Position numbers and translations under genes: made by a program. A stretch of DNA of 64,000 nucleotides. It comes from Methylobacterium gnaphalii. Its GTDB lineage: Bacteria > Pseudomonadota > Alphaproteobacteria > Rhizobiales > Beijerinckiaceae. Below the pieces are notes generated by a model. The model saw nothing but the letters and a program-made list of their open reading frames with translations, was not told the DNA's origin and did not search any database. This document shows, piece after piece, positions 55,702-64,000 of the stretch. The stretch is taken from positions 186,001 to 250,000 of the forward strand of contig NZ_BJZV01000001.1 of NCBI RefSeq assembly GCF_007992215.1. Reading direction: 5' to 3'. Each line of letters begins with the position of its first letter. Position 1 is the first letter of the stretch.

Positions 55702-55738
55702 CCCGCGCGGGGTACCGACGACCGGTACCCCACGCGGG
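55702..55738. repeat. Very strong hairpin downstream of the chemoreceptor gene
   Basis: Positions 55702-55717 pair with 55723-55738: a 15-bp stem with a single mismatch and a 5-base loop (ACGAC), containing GGGGTACCG/CGGTACCCC. It lies 30 bases after the chemoreceptor stop (minus strand). No T-run follows. Confidence 0.55.
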
Positions 55739-55770
55739 TCAACTTCATCACCCGACGCCGAATGGACGCG

Positions 55771-57468
55771 TCAGGCCGCCCGCACGGTAGCGAGGAAACG
55801 TGCCACTTCGCCGGTGAGGTGCTCCGACTGGCGCGACAGCTCCGAGGCGGAGGCCAGGACTTGGCTGGCTGCGGCGCCGGTCTCATCGGCGGCCCGCGCC
55901 ACGCCCGAGATGTTCGCGGTGACCTCGCTGGTGCCGGTGGCGGCCTGGGAGACGTTACGCACGATCTCCTGGGTAGCCGCGCCCTGCTCCTCGACGGCGG
56001 CCGCGATCGAGGTGGCGACGCCGCTGATCTCCTGGATGCGCGCGGTGATACCGCTGATCGCGCCGACCGCCTGATCGGTCGAACCTTGGATGCGGGCGAT
56101 CTGGCTGCCGATCTCGTCGGTGGCCTTGGCGGTCTGCGAGGCGAGTTCCTTCACCTCGGCGGCCACCACGGCGAAGCCGCGGCCGGCCTCGCCGGCGCGG
56201 GCCGCCTCGATGGTGGCGTTGAGGGCCAGCAGGTTGGTCTGCCCGGCAATGTCCGAGATCATGCGCACGACGTCGCCGATCTTCGCGGCCGCGGCGCTCA
56301 GCTCGTGCACCAGCGTCGCGGTGCCGGCAGCATCCTCCACGGCCTTGCCGGCGAGCGACGCCGAGCCGTCGACCTGCCGGCCAATCTCCTGGACCGACGA
56401 GCCGAGTTCTTCCGCGGCGGCGGCCACGGTGCTCACGTTCGAGGCGGCCTCTTCGGCCGCGGCCGCGACGGAGGTCGACTGGTTCGCGGTCTCCGCGGCG
56501 GTCGCCGTCATCGTCTGAGCGGTGGCCTGCAGCTCCGTAGCGGCGGAGCCGACGGCGCCGACGATTCCGCCGACGGCCTGCTCGAAACTGTCGGCGAGTT
56601 CGATCATGGTGCGGCGGCGCTCGACGGCGGCGGCTTCATCGGCGATGCGCTTGCGCTCGGCGTCCTCGGCAGCCTTCTTGGACACCATGGTCTTGATACC
56701 CTCGACCGCGCGCCCGACGGCGCCGATCTCGTCGCCGCGCGCCGCTTCAGCAATGTCGGCGTCGATCTCGCCCTTGGCCATGCGCTGAAGCACGCCGACG
56801 AGCCGGCTCATCGGCTTGGTGATGCCGTAGATCGCAATCACGGCCAGCAGGACACTCGCGACGATCAGGCCAACGATTGCGACGACGACCAGCGTCCAGG
56901 TGGTGTCCTTCGCCACGGCGGCGGCCTCATCCCGAGCCTTGATCAGATCGCGCTGATTGGCCTCGACCCGTTGCTGCAGGGCGTCGACGAGCTTTGCGCG
57001 CGTCACTCGGCCTTCGCCACTGGAAATATCGGTCGCTGCGCGCTTGTCACCCTTCGCGGCAACCGCGGTCACCCGCTCGGAAGCAGCGAAGAAGTGGTTC
57101 ATCTGAGCCTTGATGTCCTCGTTCCTGGCCCGCCGTTCCGGACTATCCGACAATTCGATCAGGCGGTCGACCGCGCGGTAGGCAGCCGTCTTGGCATTGG
57201 CCTGACCCTTGAGCTGTGCAACGAGCTGCGCCTCCTCGGTCTCGAGAATTATATTCTTCTCGCGGATCGTCGCCTCGTTCACCTGAAGTGCGAGCTCGGC
57301 AGAAAGAACAGCTCGGGTTGCGCTCTCGTCGACGAGGTTCTGCGCCACGCGCGCCAGCATGGTGAGACTGGATTGGGAGAACCAGACAAGGCCAACCGAC
57401 ACCGCAACCAAAAATAGCGGGGGTATCGCAAGCTTTACGAGAAGTTTGGAATTGTTGAACGCGCGCAT
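55771..57468 (-). CDS. Methyl-accepting chemotaxis protein
   Basis: The 565-residue receptor has an N-terminal span (about residues 11-33), a four-helix-bundle-like periplasmic part to about 185, a second span (about 190-215), a HAMP domain ([20 protein letters not shown]) and a long signalling coiled coil with the hairpin tip [23 protein letters not shown] 57468 has GGGAG upstream. No cytosolic CheB/CheR pentapeptide tail (NWETF type) is seen. The ligand is unknown. Confidence 0.92.
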   Translation of the reverse strand: MRAFNNSKLLVKLAIPPLFLVAVSVGLVWFSQSSLTMLARVAQNLVDESATRAVLSAELALQVNEATIREKNIILETEEAQLVAQLKGQANAKTAAYRAVDRLIELSDSPERRARNEDIKAQMNHFFAASERVTAVAAKGDKRAATDISSGEGRVTRAKLVDALQQRVEANQRDLIKARDEAAAVAKDTTWTLVVVAIVGLIVASVLLAVIAIYGITKPMSRLVGVLQRMAKGEIDADIAEAARGDEIGAVGRAVEGIKTMVSKKAAEDAERKRIADEAAAVERRRTMIELADSFEQAVGGIVGAVGSAATELQATAQTMTATAAETANQSTSVAAAAEEAASNVSTVAAAAEELGSSVQEIGRQVDGSASLAGKAVEDAAGTATLVHELSAAAAKIGDVVRMISDIAGQTNLLALNATIEAARAGEAGRGFAVVAAEVKELASQTAKATDEIGSQIARIQGSTDQAVGAISGITARIQEISGVATSIAAAVEEQGAATQEIVRNVSQAATGTSEVTANISGVARAADETGAAASQVLASASELSRQSEHLTGEVARFLATVRAA

Positions 57469-57594
57469 TACCGGCTCCCAAGCCGGAACAGCTGGCTCGA
57501 TCAAGTAGAGACGAGCCGCAAATTGCAGTGCACCGATTAATGCTAGGTTTACTGTTTCAACGACTTATAGTGCATAGCATTCGTTAGACTGGTG

Positions 57595-57858
57595 CTAGGC
57601 CGCGCTCACGGTTGATCTCGGCGGTGGGCCGGACCGTTCCAAGATGCGTTGCAGCACAAAAACCCGGATCGCCGAGGACAGGTTCTGGTCCCCGCGCGCG
57701 GCGTCGATCGTCCCGATGAGCGCCTGAACCGACTGCTCACGTGCGGATGCGATCTCGCGCAAGGCATCCCAGAAGGCCGCCTCCAGCGAGACGCTGGTGC
57801 GGTGGCCGGCAATCATCACCGAGCGCTTCTTGAGCAGGCCCGGCGCCTCCTCGCTCAT
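57595..57858 (-). CDS. Ribbon-helix-helix domain protein
   Basis: The 87-residue protein has an RHH core (SVMIAGHRTSVSLEAAFWDA) followed by a second helix region and IRVFVLQRILERS. It overlaps the DUF4169 gene by four bases. The pairing with DUF4169 and fumC is conserved in Alphaproteobacteria. It could be a DNA-binding regulator of its operon, but this is inference. Confidence 0.8.
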   Translation of the reverse strand: MSEEAPGLLKKRSVMIAGHRTSVSLEAAFWDALREIASAREQSVQALIGTIDAARGDQNLSSAIRVFVLQRILERSGPPPRSTVSAA

Positions 57859-58043
57859 TCCTCGTCCGGCTTCTTGAGCCGGTGGCCTTCGAGCCGCTCG
57901 GATTCGATGGCCGCCTCCTTCTCGGCGAGGGTCTTGGCCTTCTTGGAACGGCCAAAGACGATGCGGTTCTCCGCGGCGCGGGCCTGCTTCTCGGCCTTGT
58001 CGCGCGCCTTGCGGAACTGGTTCAGGTTGATGATCTCGGCCAC
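57855..58043 (-). CDS. DUF4169 small protein
   Basis: The 62-residue, highly charged protein has the DUF4169 start MAEIINLNQFRKARDKAEKQ and an Ala/Glu/Lys-rich helix (KTLAEKEAAIESERLEGHRL). It lies 60 bases downstream of fumC and shares an ATGA overlap with the RHH gene. Function unknown. Confidence 0.82.
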   Translation of the reverse strand: MAEIINLNQFRKARDKAEKQARAAENRIVFGRSKKAKTLAEKEAAIESERLEGHRLKKPDEE

Positions 58044-58103
58044 GGCACGACGGTCTCCGACCGGACCCGGCGGGACAATCCCGCCGGATCGATGATCATG
58101 CGT

Positions 58104-59528
58104 CTAATCGATGCTTGGCGCTAGCATCGTGTCGGGGCGCACCACGCGGTCGAATTCCTCGGCTGTGACATAGCCGAGGTTCAGCGCTTCCTCCTTGAGG
58201 GTCGTGCCGTTCTTGTGCGCGGTCTTGGCGATGGTCGCGGCCTTGTCGTAGCCGATCGAGGGGGCGAGCGCGGTGACCAGCATGAGCGAACGGCTCATCA
58301 GGTCGGCGATCTTGTCCTCGTTGGCTTTGATGCCGACGACGCAATTATCGGTGAAGCTTACCGCCGCATCCGCCAGCAACCGCACCGATTGCAGCACGGC
58401 GTTGGCGATCACCGGCTTGAACACGTTCAGCTCGAAATGGCCCTGCGAGCCGGCAAAGCTCACCGTGGTGCCGTTGCCGATCACCTGGCAGCAGACCATC
58501 GTCAGGGCCTCGCACTGGGTCGGGTTGACCTTGCCCGGCATGATCGAGGAGCCGGGCTCGTTCTCCGGCAGCGAGAGCTCGCCGAGACCGGAGCGCGGGC
58601 CAGAGCCGAGCAGGCGGATATCCTGCGCGATCTTGAACAGGCCCGAGGCCAACGCGACCAGAGCGCCCTGTGTGAAGACGAGAGCATCGTGCGTGGCGAG
58701 CGCCTCGAACTTGTTCTCGGCGGAGGTGAAGGGCAGGCCGGTCAGCTCGGCGACCTTGGCCGCGAAACGCTCCGCGAATTCCGGATGCGCGTTGAGGCCG
58801 GTGCCCACCGCGGTACCGCCCTGGGCCAGCGCGTAAACCCCGGGCAGCGTCTGCTCGATGCGGGCCTTGCCCAGCGCCACCTGAGCGACGTAGCCCGAAA
58901 ATTCCTGGCCGAGCGAGACGGGGGTCGCGTCCTGCAGGTGCGTGCGGCCGATCTTCACGATGGAGGAGAAGGCCTTCGATTTGGCCTCCAATGCATCGTG
59001 CAGATGCGTCAGCGCCGGGAGCAGGCGCTCCTTGATCTCGCGCGCTACGGCAATGTGCATGGCAGTGGGGAAGGTGTCGTTCGAGGACTGGCTGCGGTTG
59101 CAGTGGTCGTTGGGGTGGACCGGCGACTTGCCGCCGCGCTTGCCCCCGAGCCGCTCGTTGGCGAGGGATGCGATGACCTCATTGGCGTTCATGTTGGACT
59201 GGGTGCCCGAGCCGGTCTGCCAGACCACCAGCGGGAACTCGTCGTCGTGCTTGCCGGCGACCACCTCTGCGGCGGAAGCGGCGATGGCGTCGGCGATCCT
59301 CGCGTCGAGGCCGCCCAGATCCTTGTTCACCAATGCGGCCGCCTGCTTCACGATGCCGAGCGCGTGGACGACCGGAGCCGGCTGGTGCTCCGTGCCGATG
59401 CGGAAGTTCTGGATCGAGCGCTGCGTCTGCGCGCCCCAGTAACGGTGCGCCGGGACCGCGATCGGCCCGAACGTGTCGGATTCCGTCCGGGTCTCCTGAC
59501 GGGTTTCGGTCGAATGATCCGGCGACAT
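58104..59528 (-). CDS. fumC: Fumarate hydratase class II FumC
   Basis: The 474-residue enzyme catalyses reversible hydration of fumarate to malate in the TCA cycle. It has [29 protein letters not shown] with the catalytic His region ([26 protein letters not shown]) and the signature loop [15 protein letters not shown]. It is the first gene of the fumC-DUF4169-RHH operon and diverges from the P450 gene. Confidence 0.95.
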   Translation of the reverse strand: MSPDHSTETRQETRTESDTFGPIAVPAHRYWGAQTQRSIQNFRIGTEHQPAPVVHALGIVKQAAALVNKDLGGLDARIADAIAASAAEVVAGKHDDEFPLVVWQTGSGTQSNMNANEVIASLANERLGGKRGGKSPVHPNDHCNRSQSSNDTFPTAMHIAVAREIKERLLPALTHLHDALEAKSKAFSSIVKIGRTHLQDATPVSLGQEFSGYVAQVALGKARIEQTLPGVYALAQGGTAVGTGLNAHPEFAERFAAKVAELTGLPFTSAENKFEALATHDALVFTQGALVALASGLFKIAQDIRLLGSGPRSGLGELSLPENEPGSSIMPGKVNPTQCEALTMVCCQVIGNGTTVSFAGSQGHFELNVFKPVIANAVLQSVRLLADAAVSFTDNCVVGIKANEDKIADLMSRSLMLVTALAPSIGYDKAATIAKTAHKNGTTLKEEALNLGYVTAEEFDRVVRPDTMLAPSID

Positions 59529-59620
59529 CGTGGCCTCTTCGTCTGCGTCGTGGCGGCCCCTACTTACCGAAGGGAGCCACCGAGTGAAATTCCGCTTCGC
59601 GCGGAGCTAAAGGAGATTTG

Positions 59621-61063
59621 ATGCAGACGGACGCAACGCTCCCACGCGAGACCGTCCGCTTCCGGCCCGAGGTCCCGAAACCGCGCACCGAGGACTTGAG
59701 CTTGTTCGGCTTCCTGCGGGCAGCGCGCGAGAACCCGATCACCACCTGGATGCGCTCGCATTTCGAGCAGCCCGTCGTCGCAGCAGACGGCGTGCTCGGC
59801 CGCGTGACCGTTGTGAGCGATCCGGCCTTCATCCGCTATCTCTTCGTCGAGAACGCGAGGAACTACCGCAAGGACGACCTGCAGCGCCGCATCCTGGCGC
59901 CGGGGCTCGGCAACGGGCTGCTCTCGGCGGAGGGCGAGGAATGGAAGAATCAGCGCCGCACCATCGCGCCGATCTTCTCCGCCCGGCACGTCACGAGCTT
60001 TTCGGACTCGATGAACCTTGCCGGCGCTCGCGTCGCGCGCCGGCTGGCGCGGCGCGACGGGGCCTATGTCGAGGCGGCGAACGAGATGACACGCGTCTCC
60101 CTGGACGTCCTCGAGCGCACGATCTTCACTCAGGGTCTCCAGCGTGATCCCGACGCGGTCGGGCGGGCCATCACCCGCTTCCTGGAGGCAATCGGGCCGA
60201 TAGACCCGCTCGATGTGTTCGGCGTGCCAGGCTTCGTGCCCCGCATCGGCCGACTTCGCGCACGGCCCGCTGGACGCTTCTTCGAGGAGGTGGTGGACGA
60301 GTTGATCGAGCGCCGCCGCACCCTGACCGCAGGCGGCGGTGAGGCTCCGCACGACCTGCTCACGCTCCTCCTCACCGCAAGCGACCCGGAAACCGGGAAC
60401 GGGCTCACCGATCTCGAGGTGAAGGCCAACATCGTGACCTTCATCGCCGCCGGCCACGAGACCACGGCCAACGCGCTGAGCTGGGCGCTCTACTGCCTCT
60501 CGCAGGACGAGGCCTCGCGCGAGCGGCTGGAGACGGAGGCCGACGCGGCGATCGGCGCCGACGGCCATTTCGCGCTCGCCGATCTTCCCTTCGCGAAGGC
60601 GGTGATGGAGGAGACCATGCGGCTTTTTCCGCCGGTGCCCTTCATGAGCCGTCAGGCCATCCGCGAGGATCGCATCGGCCGAATCAAGATCCCGAAGAAC
60701 TCCACGGTGATGGTGGCGCCCTGGGTGCTGCACCGCCACCGCACGCTCTGGGACGACCCCGACGCCTTCGTGCCCGACCGTTTCCTGCCGGAGAACCGGG
60801 ACGCAATCCCGCGCTTCGCCTATCTGCCCTTCGGGGCAGGGCCTCGCGTCTGCATCGGCCAAAGCTTCTCGTTGCAGGAAGCGACGATCGTGCTGGCGCA
60901 TGTCGCCCACGCCGTGCGGCTCGACCTCGCCGCGGACCATCCCCCCGTCGTACCGCTGCACCGGGTCACGTTGCGGCCGCAGGGCGGCTTGCGGATGGTG
61001 GCGCGCGCTCGCCGAAAGGCGGGTTCTGAGCGCTCGTCATCCCCAAGCCCTGGTCTATTTTAG
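59621..61063 (+). CDS. Cytochrome P450
   Basis: The 480-residue haem monooxygenase has the I-helix AAGHETTANAL, the K-helix EETMR (ExxR), PDRFLPE, and the haem loop FGAGPRVCIG with Cys411 as the axial ligand. AAAGGAG at 59609-59615 sits five bases before the ATG. It belongs to the CYP superfamily that oxidises fatty acids, alkanes or terpenoids; no redox partner is adjacent and the substrate is unknown. Confidence 0.92.
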   Translation: MQTDATLPRETVRFRPEVPKPRTEDLSLFGFLRAARENPITTWMRSHFEQPVVAADGVLGRVTVVSDPAFIRYLFVENARNYRKDDLQRRILAPGLGNGLLSAEGEEWKNQRRTIAPIFSARHVTSFSDSMNLAGARVARRLARRDGAYVEAANEMTRVSLDVLERTIFTQGLQRDPDAVGRAITRFLEAIGPIDPLDVFGVPGFVPRIGRLRARPAGRFFEEVVDELIERRRTLTAGGGEAPHDLLTLLLTASDPETGNGLTDLEVKANIVTFIAAGHETTANALSWALYCLSQDEASRERLETEADAAIGADGHFALADLPFAKAVMEETMRLFPPVPFMSRQAIREDRIGRIKIPKNSTVMVAPWVLHRHRTLWDDPDAFVPDRFLPENRDAIPRFAYLPFGAGPRVCIGQSFSLQEATIVLAHVAHAVRLDLAADHPPVVPLHRVTLRPQGGLRMVARARRKAGSERSSSPSPGLF

Positions 61064-61094
61064 CGGGAAGCCTGAAGAACCGAGGAGGCGTTTC

Positions 61095-61474
61095 ATGACG
61101 CGGGTATTGCTGATCGGCTACGCCCCCGACGCCGTCGACTTCTCGGATCCTGCGCTGCCGCCGGGCATGAATGCTAACAAGATCGCGGCCGGCATCGAGG
61201 TGGGCTCCAGCAGATGCGCGATCGGGGATGGGACGCCGAATTCTGCGCCATCCGGCCCGATAATGCGGTCGCCACGGTGACGCAGCAACTCAAGGCGCGG
61301 GCTTACGACTGCGTCGTAATCGGAGGCGGCGTCCGTCTCGCGACGAACGGTTTGATCGTCTTCGAGGCGGTGATCAACGCGGTGCGCGAGAGTGCGCCTC
61401 ACGCAGCGATCGCATTCAACTCTCGCCCCGAGAACAGCGCCGAAGCGGCAGCGCGCTGGATCGAGGCAGGCTGA
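61095..61474 (+). pseudogene. Small hypothetical gene disrupted by a frameshift
   Basis: A protein starts at ATG 61095 behind AGGAGG (MTRVLLIGYAPDAVDFSDPA) and reads in frame to about 61204. The rest (LQQMRDRGWDAEFCAIRPD, ending WIEAG at 61472) continues in the next frame. One extra G in the GGG at 61202-61204 would restore a continuous protein of about 125 residues. This is either a real pseudogene or a sequencing error. The restored protein resembles an uncharacterised family in Methylobacterium; the function is unknown. Confidence 0.7.
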
Positions 61475-61512
61475 GGCAGCGACCTTCGCTCCCGCCTGCT
61501 CGCGGTGCCGTA

Positions 61513-62151
61513 TCAGCTCTTTTTGCGGAAGGCGTCGAGGCTGACGACCTCTGCGCCGTTCTCCTTGCCGGCGCCCTTCTCGGCAGTGGCCGCATCCTTG
61601 TCCGCCTCGGCGGCATCGTTCGAGTCCTCGCCGGACTTGTTGCCGGTGGACAGTGCCGGCACGACCTTCGGACCGGAAATCGCGGCGAGGCCGGCGCTCT
61701 TCGGCTTGATCTCGGCCGGCTCGGAGGCCGCGCCGCGCGGGCCAGCCTTGACCGCGGGCGGCGCACTCTCGGTCTCTTCGGGTGCCGCACCCTCTTCCTG
61801 CAGGTCGAATTTGAGGCCGAACTGCACAGAGGGATCGAAGAAGCCGGACAGCGCATCGAACGGCACGAGCAGCCGCTCGGGCACGCCCGAGAACGACAGG
61901 CCGACCTCGAAGGAGGTTTCGCCGACGTTCAAATCCCAGAATTGATGCTGCAGGACGATGGTCATGTCCTGCGGATACTTTTCGCGCAGACGCTGCGACA
62001 TGCGCACGCCCGGCGCCTCGGTGCGGAACGAGACGTAGAAGTGATGCTCGCCCGAGAGGCCGTCGCGGGCCGCGTCGGTGAGCACTCGCTTCACGACGCC
62101 GCGCAGCGCGTCCTGTACCAGGAGATCGTAGCGGATCAGGTCTTCTGCCAT
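61513..62151 (-). CDS. sspB: ClpXP adaptor SspB (alpha type)
   Basis: The 212-residue protein has an SspB-like N-terminal domain (LIRYDLLVQDALRGVVKRVL, FYVSFRTEAPGVRMSQRLR, VLQHQFWDLNVGETSFEVGL) that binds the ssrA tag, and a long acidic, disordered tail ending in a conserved DAFRKKS that docks to ClpX. It delivers tagged proteins to ClpXP. The gene is directly downstream of ssrA on the same strand. Confidence 0.92.
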   Translation of the reverse strand: MAEDLIRYDLLVQDALRGVVKRVLTDAARDGLSGEHHFYVSFRTEAPGVRMSQRLREKYPQDMTIVLQHQFWDLNVGETSFEVGLSFSGVPERLLVPFDALSGFFDPSVQFGLKFDLQEEGAAPEETESAPPAVKAGPRGAASEPAEIKPKSAGLAAISGPKVVPALSTGNKSGEDSNDAAEADKDAATAEKGAGKENGAEVVSLDAFRKKS

Positions 62152-62204
62152 CGGCGCTCGCTCTGCCCGGATGCCGGCCGGACGTCAGAAGGCCGCCGGG
62201 ATCG

Positions 62205-62241
62205 AAAAGATAAGTGGAGGTTTCTGTTGCCAGGTACCTCC
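62205..62241 (-). terminator. Terminator of ssrA
   Basis: GGAGGT (62216-62221) and ACCTCC (62236-62241) form a 6-bp stem with a 14-base loop; on the minus strand it is followed by TTATCTTTT. It closes the ssrA transcript about 55 bases before sspB. Confidence 0.55.
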
Positions 62242-62520
62242 GAACCCCGCCTATGCAGTGCTACCCGCTAGGACTTTAGGTCGGTTTTTGGCACCGCTTA
62301 CGCGGCGACAGCCACCGGAGCAAAGTTGTCGTTGGCAACTATTGCAGAGGCCCGATAACGGCGGAACCATGCCGAGCGAAAGCTCAACCTTTACGCCCTC
62401 GTCGATCCTATTTCGCCCCCGCCGAAACCCAGTCTTCCGGTCCGCACAGGCCTTGCGGCCATCGGTCCTGGGTCTTGGTGGAGGCGCCGGGTACCGCCCC
62501 CGGGTCCGATAGGTTTATTT
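62216..62520 (-). ncRNA. ssrA: Circularly permuted tmRNA (two-piece ssrA)
   Basis: On the minus strand the tag frame at 62336-62298 reads GCC AAC GAC AAC TTT GCT CCG GTG GCT GTC GCC GCG TAA, giving ANDNFAPVAVAA. The coding piece begins near 62420 with GGGGGCGAAA and pairs with CGCCTCC of the acceptor piece, whose encoded CCA ends at 62476. The acceptor piece is upstream of the coding piece, with about 55 bases between them. This is the permuted form known in Alphaproteobacteria. Outer boundaries are approximate. Confidence 0.9.
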
Positions 62521-62566
62521 CGAAGAACGTTTATCGCCATAGCCGGCCTTGCGACCGGCAAGAGCG

Positions 62567-62595
62567 AATATAGAGGGACCGGGGGCGGTTTTGAA
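62567..62595 (-). promoter_or_regulatory. Probable ssrA promoter
   Basis: On the minus strand TTCAAA (62590-62595) and TATATT (62567-62572) are 17 bases apart. Transcription would start near 62560, about 45 bases upstream of the acceptor piece. The -35 box overlaps the likely start codon of the divergent CPBP gene. Confidence 0.5.
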
Positions 62596-63460
62596 GAGCG
62601 ATCCTCACGCCCCCCTGCTCGATGATGCGGCTGTTGCTCCCGTGCCATCCATCGATGGAGCGGAGGCAGCCCTGGATCGTCCGATCCCGCCTGCGCCGGT
62701 CCAGCTCGGGGCGTGGCTCGTCCAGGCGCTGCTCTTCGTCGTCATTCCCGTCGGGCTCCTGGCTCTAGCCGGCGCCCTGGCGATCGTGCTCGTGCGCGTG
62801 GTGGCCGATCTTCGGGTTGGCATCGATGTGTTCACGCCGACCGCCCTGCGGCCCCGCCTGCCGCTCTATGAGGTCGCGGGCCGGGGCGTCGCCGCCGATG
62901 TCCTCCGGCAGGTGCTGATGGCGGCCTTCGCCATCGCATTGGCCGTCTGGCAGGATGGGGCGGCGTGGCGTCGCAGGCTGGCGCTGAAAGCCCCCGCCGA
63001 GCCGCGCATGAGCAGCCCGCTGCGGCTCTGGCTGCTCATGGCGGTCTGGCCCATCATTCACATCCTGTGGGTCACCGAGACGGCCCGCGCGCTGAACGGG
63101 GGTGTCGCCCAGGGCATCCACCTCTCGCCCTTCCTGTCGCCGCTCGCGATCGTGGGGTGGTTCGCTTACGTCGTCGTGCTTGCGCCGGTCGCCGAGGAAC
63201 TGGTCATGCGCGGCGAGGCCTTCGCCCGCGCCAGTCGGATCATGCGTCCGGCCGGTGTCATTGCCGCCACGGCGCTGCTATTCTCGCTCGCGCACCTGTC
63301 GGAATCCAGCGGAATCGCGCGTCCGATCTCGCTGCTGCCGCTGGCAATCACGCTCGGATGGCTGCGCTGGCGCACCGGCCGGCTCTGGCCCTGCATGCTG
63401 CTGCACGGATGGAGCAACCTCGCCCTGGTGACGTACCTGCTGTGGCCCGCCCGTTATTGA
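62591..63460 (+). CDS. CPBP-family intramembrane metalloprotease
   Basis: The protein of about 290 residues has an Ala/Pro-rich N-terminus, about seven membrane helices and the CPBP (Abi) motifs: [18 protein letters not shown] and LLHGWSNL. It belongs to the Rce1/CPBP family that cleaves membrane proteins or bacteriocin-related peptides. TTG 62591 is the likely start. Another TTG at 62549 would overlap the ssrA promoter, and a GTG at 62642 is also possible. Confidence 0.83.
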   Translation: MKSDPHAPLLDDAAVAPVPSIDGAEAALDRPIPPAPVQLGAWLVQALLFVVIPVGLLALAGALAIVLVRVVADLRVGIDVFTPTALRPRLPLYEVAGRGVAADVLRQVLMAAFAIALAVWQDGAAWRRRLALKAPAEPRMSSPLRLWLLMAVWPIIHILWVTETARALNGGVAQGIHLSPFLSPLAIVGWFAYVVVLAPVAEELVMRGEAFARASRIMRPAGVIAATALLFSLAHLSESSGIARPISLLPLAITLGWLRWRTGRLWPCMLLHGWSNLALVTYLLWPARY

Positions 63461-63536
63461 CGCCGAGTGCTCAGGCTTGTGCGCGGGTGCTCGCGGCGGG
63501 TTCCGGCGGATGGTGGCACGCCGTAATGTGCATGCC

Positions 63537-64000
63537 ATGCACGTCTACAAACAGCTCCTGCAGCGCATCCTCGACGAAGGCGTCCGCAAGGACGACCGCA
63601 CCGGCACCGGCACGCTCTCGGTGTTCGGCCACCAGATGCGCTTCGATCTGGAGGAGGGCTTTCCGCTCGTCACGACGAAGCAGCTGCATCTGCGCTCCAT
63701 CATCCACGAGCTGCTCTGGTTCCTTGCCGGCGACACAAACGTGCGGTCGCTCCAGGCCAAGGGCGTGAGCATCTGGGACGAATGGGCCGACGAGAATGGC
63801 GATCTCGGTCCGGTCTACGGCAAGCAATGGCGGAGCTGGGAGCGACGCGACGGCTCGACCGTCGACCAGATCGCGGGGGTCGTCGACCAGATCCGCGCCA
63901 ACCCGGATTCGCGCCGCCTGATCGTGTCGGCCTGGAACCCGGCCGACCTCGACAGGATGGCGCTCGCCCCCTGCCACTGCCTCTTCCAGTTCTATGTGGC
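63537..64000 (+). CDS. thyA: Thymidylate synthase ThyA (3' partial)
   Basis: The first 154 codons of ThyA are present: [51 protein letters not shown], and [10 protein letters not shown] with the catalytic Cys. The gene runs off the window. It converts dUMP to dTMP using methylene-tetrahydrofolate. ATG 63537 is the best start. Confidence 0.96.
   Translation, partial: MHVYKQLLQRILDEGVRKDDRTGTGTLSVFGHQMRFDLEEGFPLVTTKQLHLRSIIHELLWFLAGDTNVRSLQAKGVSIWDEWADENGDLGPVYGKQWRSWERRDGSTVDQIAGVVDQIRANPDSRRLIVSAWNPADLDRMALAPCHCLFQFYV

Overview
This is a gene-dense, high-GC chromosomal segment of an alphaproteobacterium. The best match is Hyphomicrobiales (Rhizobiales), most likely Methylobacterium/Methylorubrum. 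The pointers are the very-long-chain fatty acid (VLCFA) lipid A cluster, a circularly permuted tmRNA gene, the fliL/fliM/MotE-type flagellar block, the fumC-DUF4169-ribbon-helix-helix operon and an FdhF/YdeP-type molybdenum oxidoreductase. I see no phage, insertion sequence, integrase or CRISPR array. The genus is inferred from gene content, not from a marker gene.

Layout. 1-5.5 kb is the lipid A VLCFA cluster: a degenerate ketosynthase partner, an active ketosynthase, an embedded ketoreductase, a small SH3 protein, an Adh2XL-type reductase and an LpxXL-type acyltransferase. 5.5-14.6 kb holds metabolic genes: an M29 peptidase, DUF2218, an FAD-linked oxidase, an FAH-family hydrolase, a Nudix hydrolase, the FdhF/YdeP enzyme, a stand-alone sigma-1.1-like protein and class II DAHP synthase. 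14.7-22 kb, mostly on the minus strand, has a 28-residue membrane protein, M48 peptidase with DUF898, ybdD-cstA and lemA with two TPM-domain genes. 22-29.2 kb has a Rdx protein, an orphan HWE histidine kinase, an aldo/keto reductase, a Crp/Fnr regulator, a class A beta-lactamase and an acyl-CoA synthetase. tRNA-Ser(GCU) follows at 29.4 kb, then an SbmA/BacA-type ABC exporter.

34-40.8 kb is a divergent flagellar block: flgF-flgG-flgA-flgH on the minus strand behind a sigma-54-like promoter, and fliL-fliM-DUF6468-MotE-like on the plus strand. 40.9-44.4 kb is the nadABC operon behind two matching palindromic operators. An L,D-transpeptidase, a membrane-bound class III nucleotide cyclase with a possible 30-codon leader ORF, and groES-groEL (with CIRCE and promoter) follow. 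Then come a CorA-type transporter, an unexplained 0.87-kb G-rich gap, a flippase, glcE-glcF, a chemoreceptor, the fumC operon and a P450.

The right end concerns tagging and degradation of stalled products. A frameshifted small gene is followed by sspB (ClpXP adaptor) directly downstream of a permuted ssrA gene whose tag reads ANDNFAPVAVAA. A CPBP protease reads away from ssrA, and a partial thyA runs off the end. The most noteworthy points are the ssrA-sspB linkage, the KS/degenerate-KS pair with its own ketoreductase, the free-standing sigma-1.1-like protein, the uORF ahead of the cyclase, the 28-residue protein, the frameshift, and the unannotated structured region at 50.5-51.3 kb.
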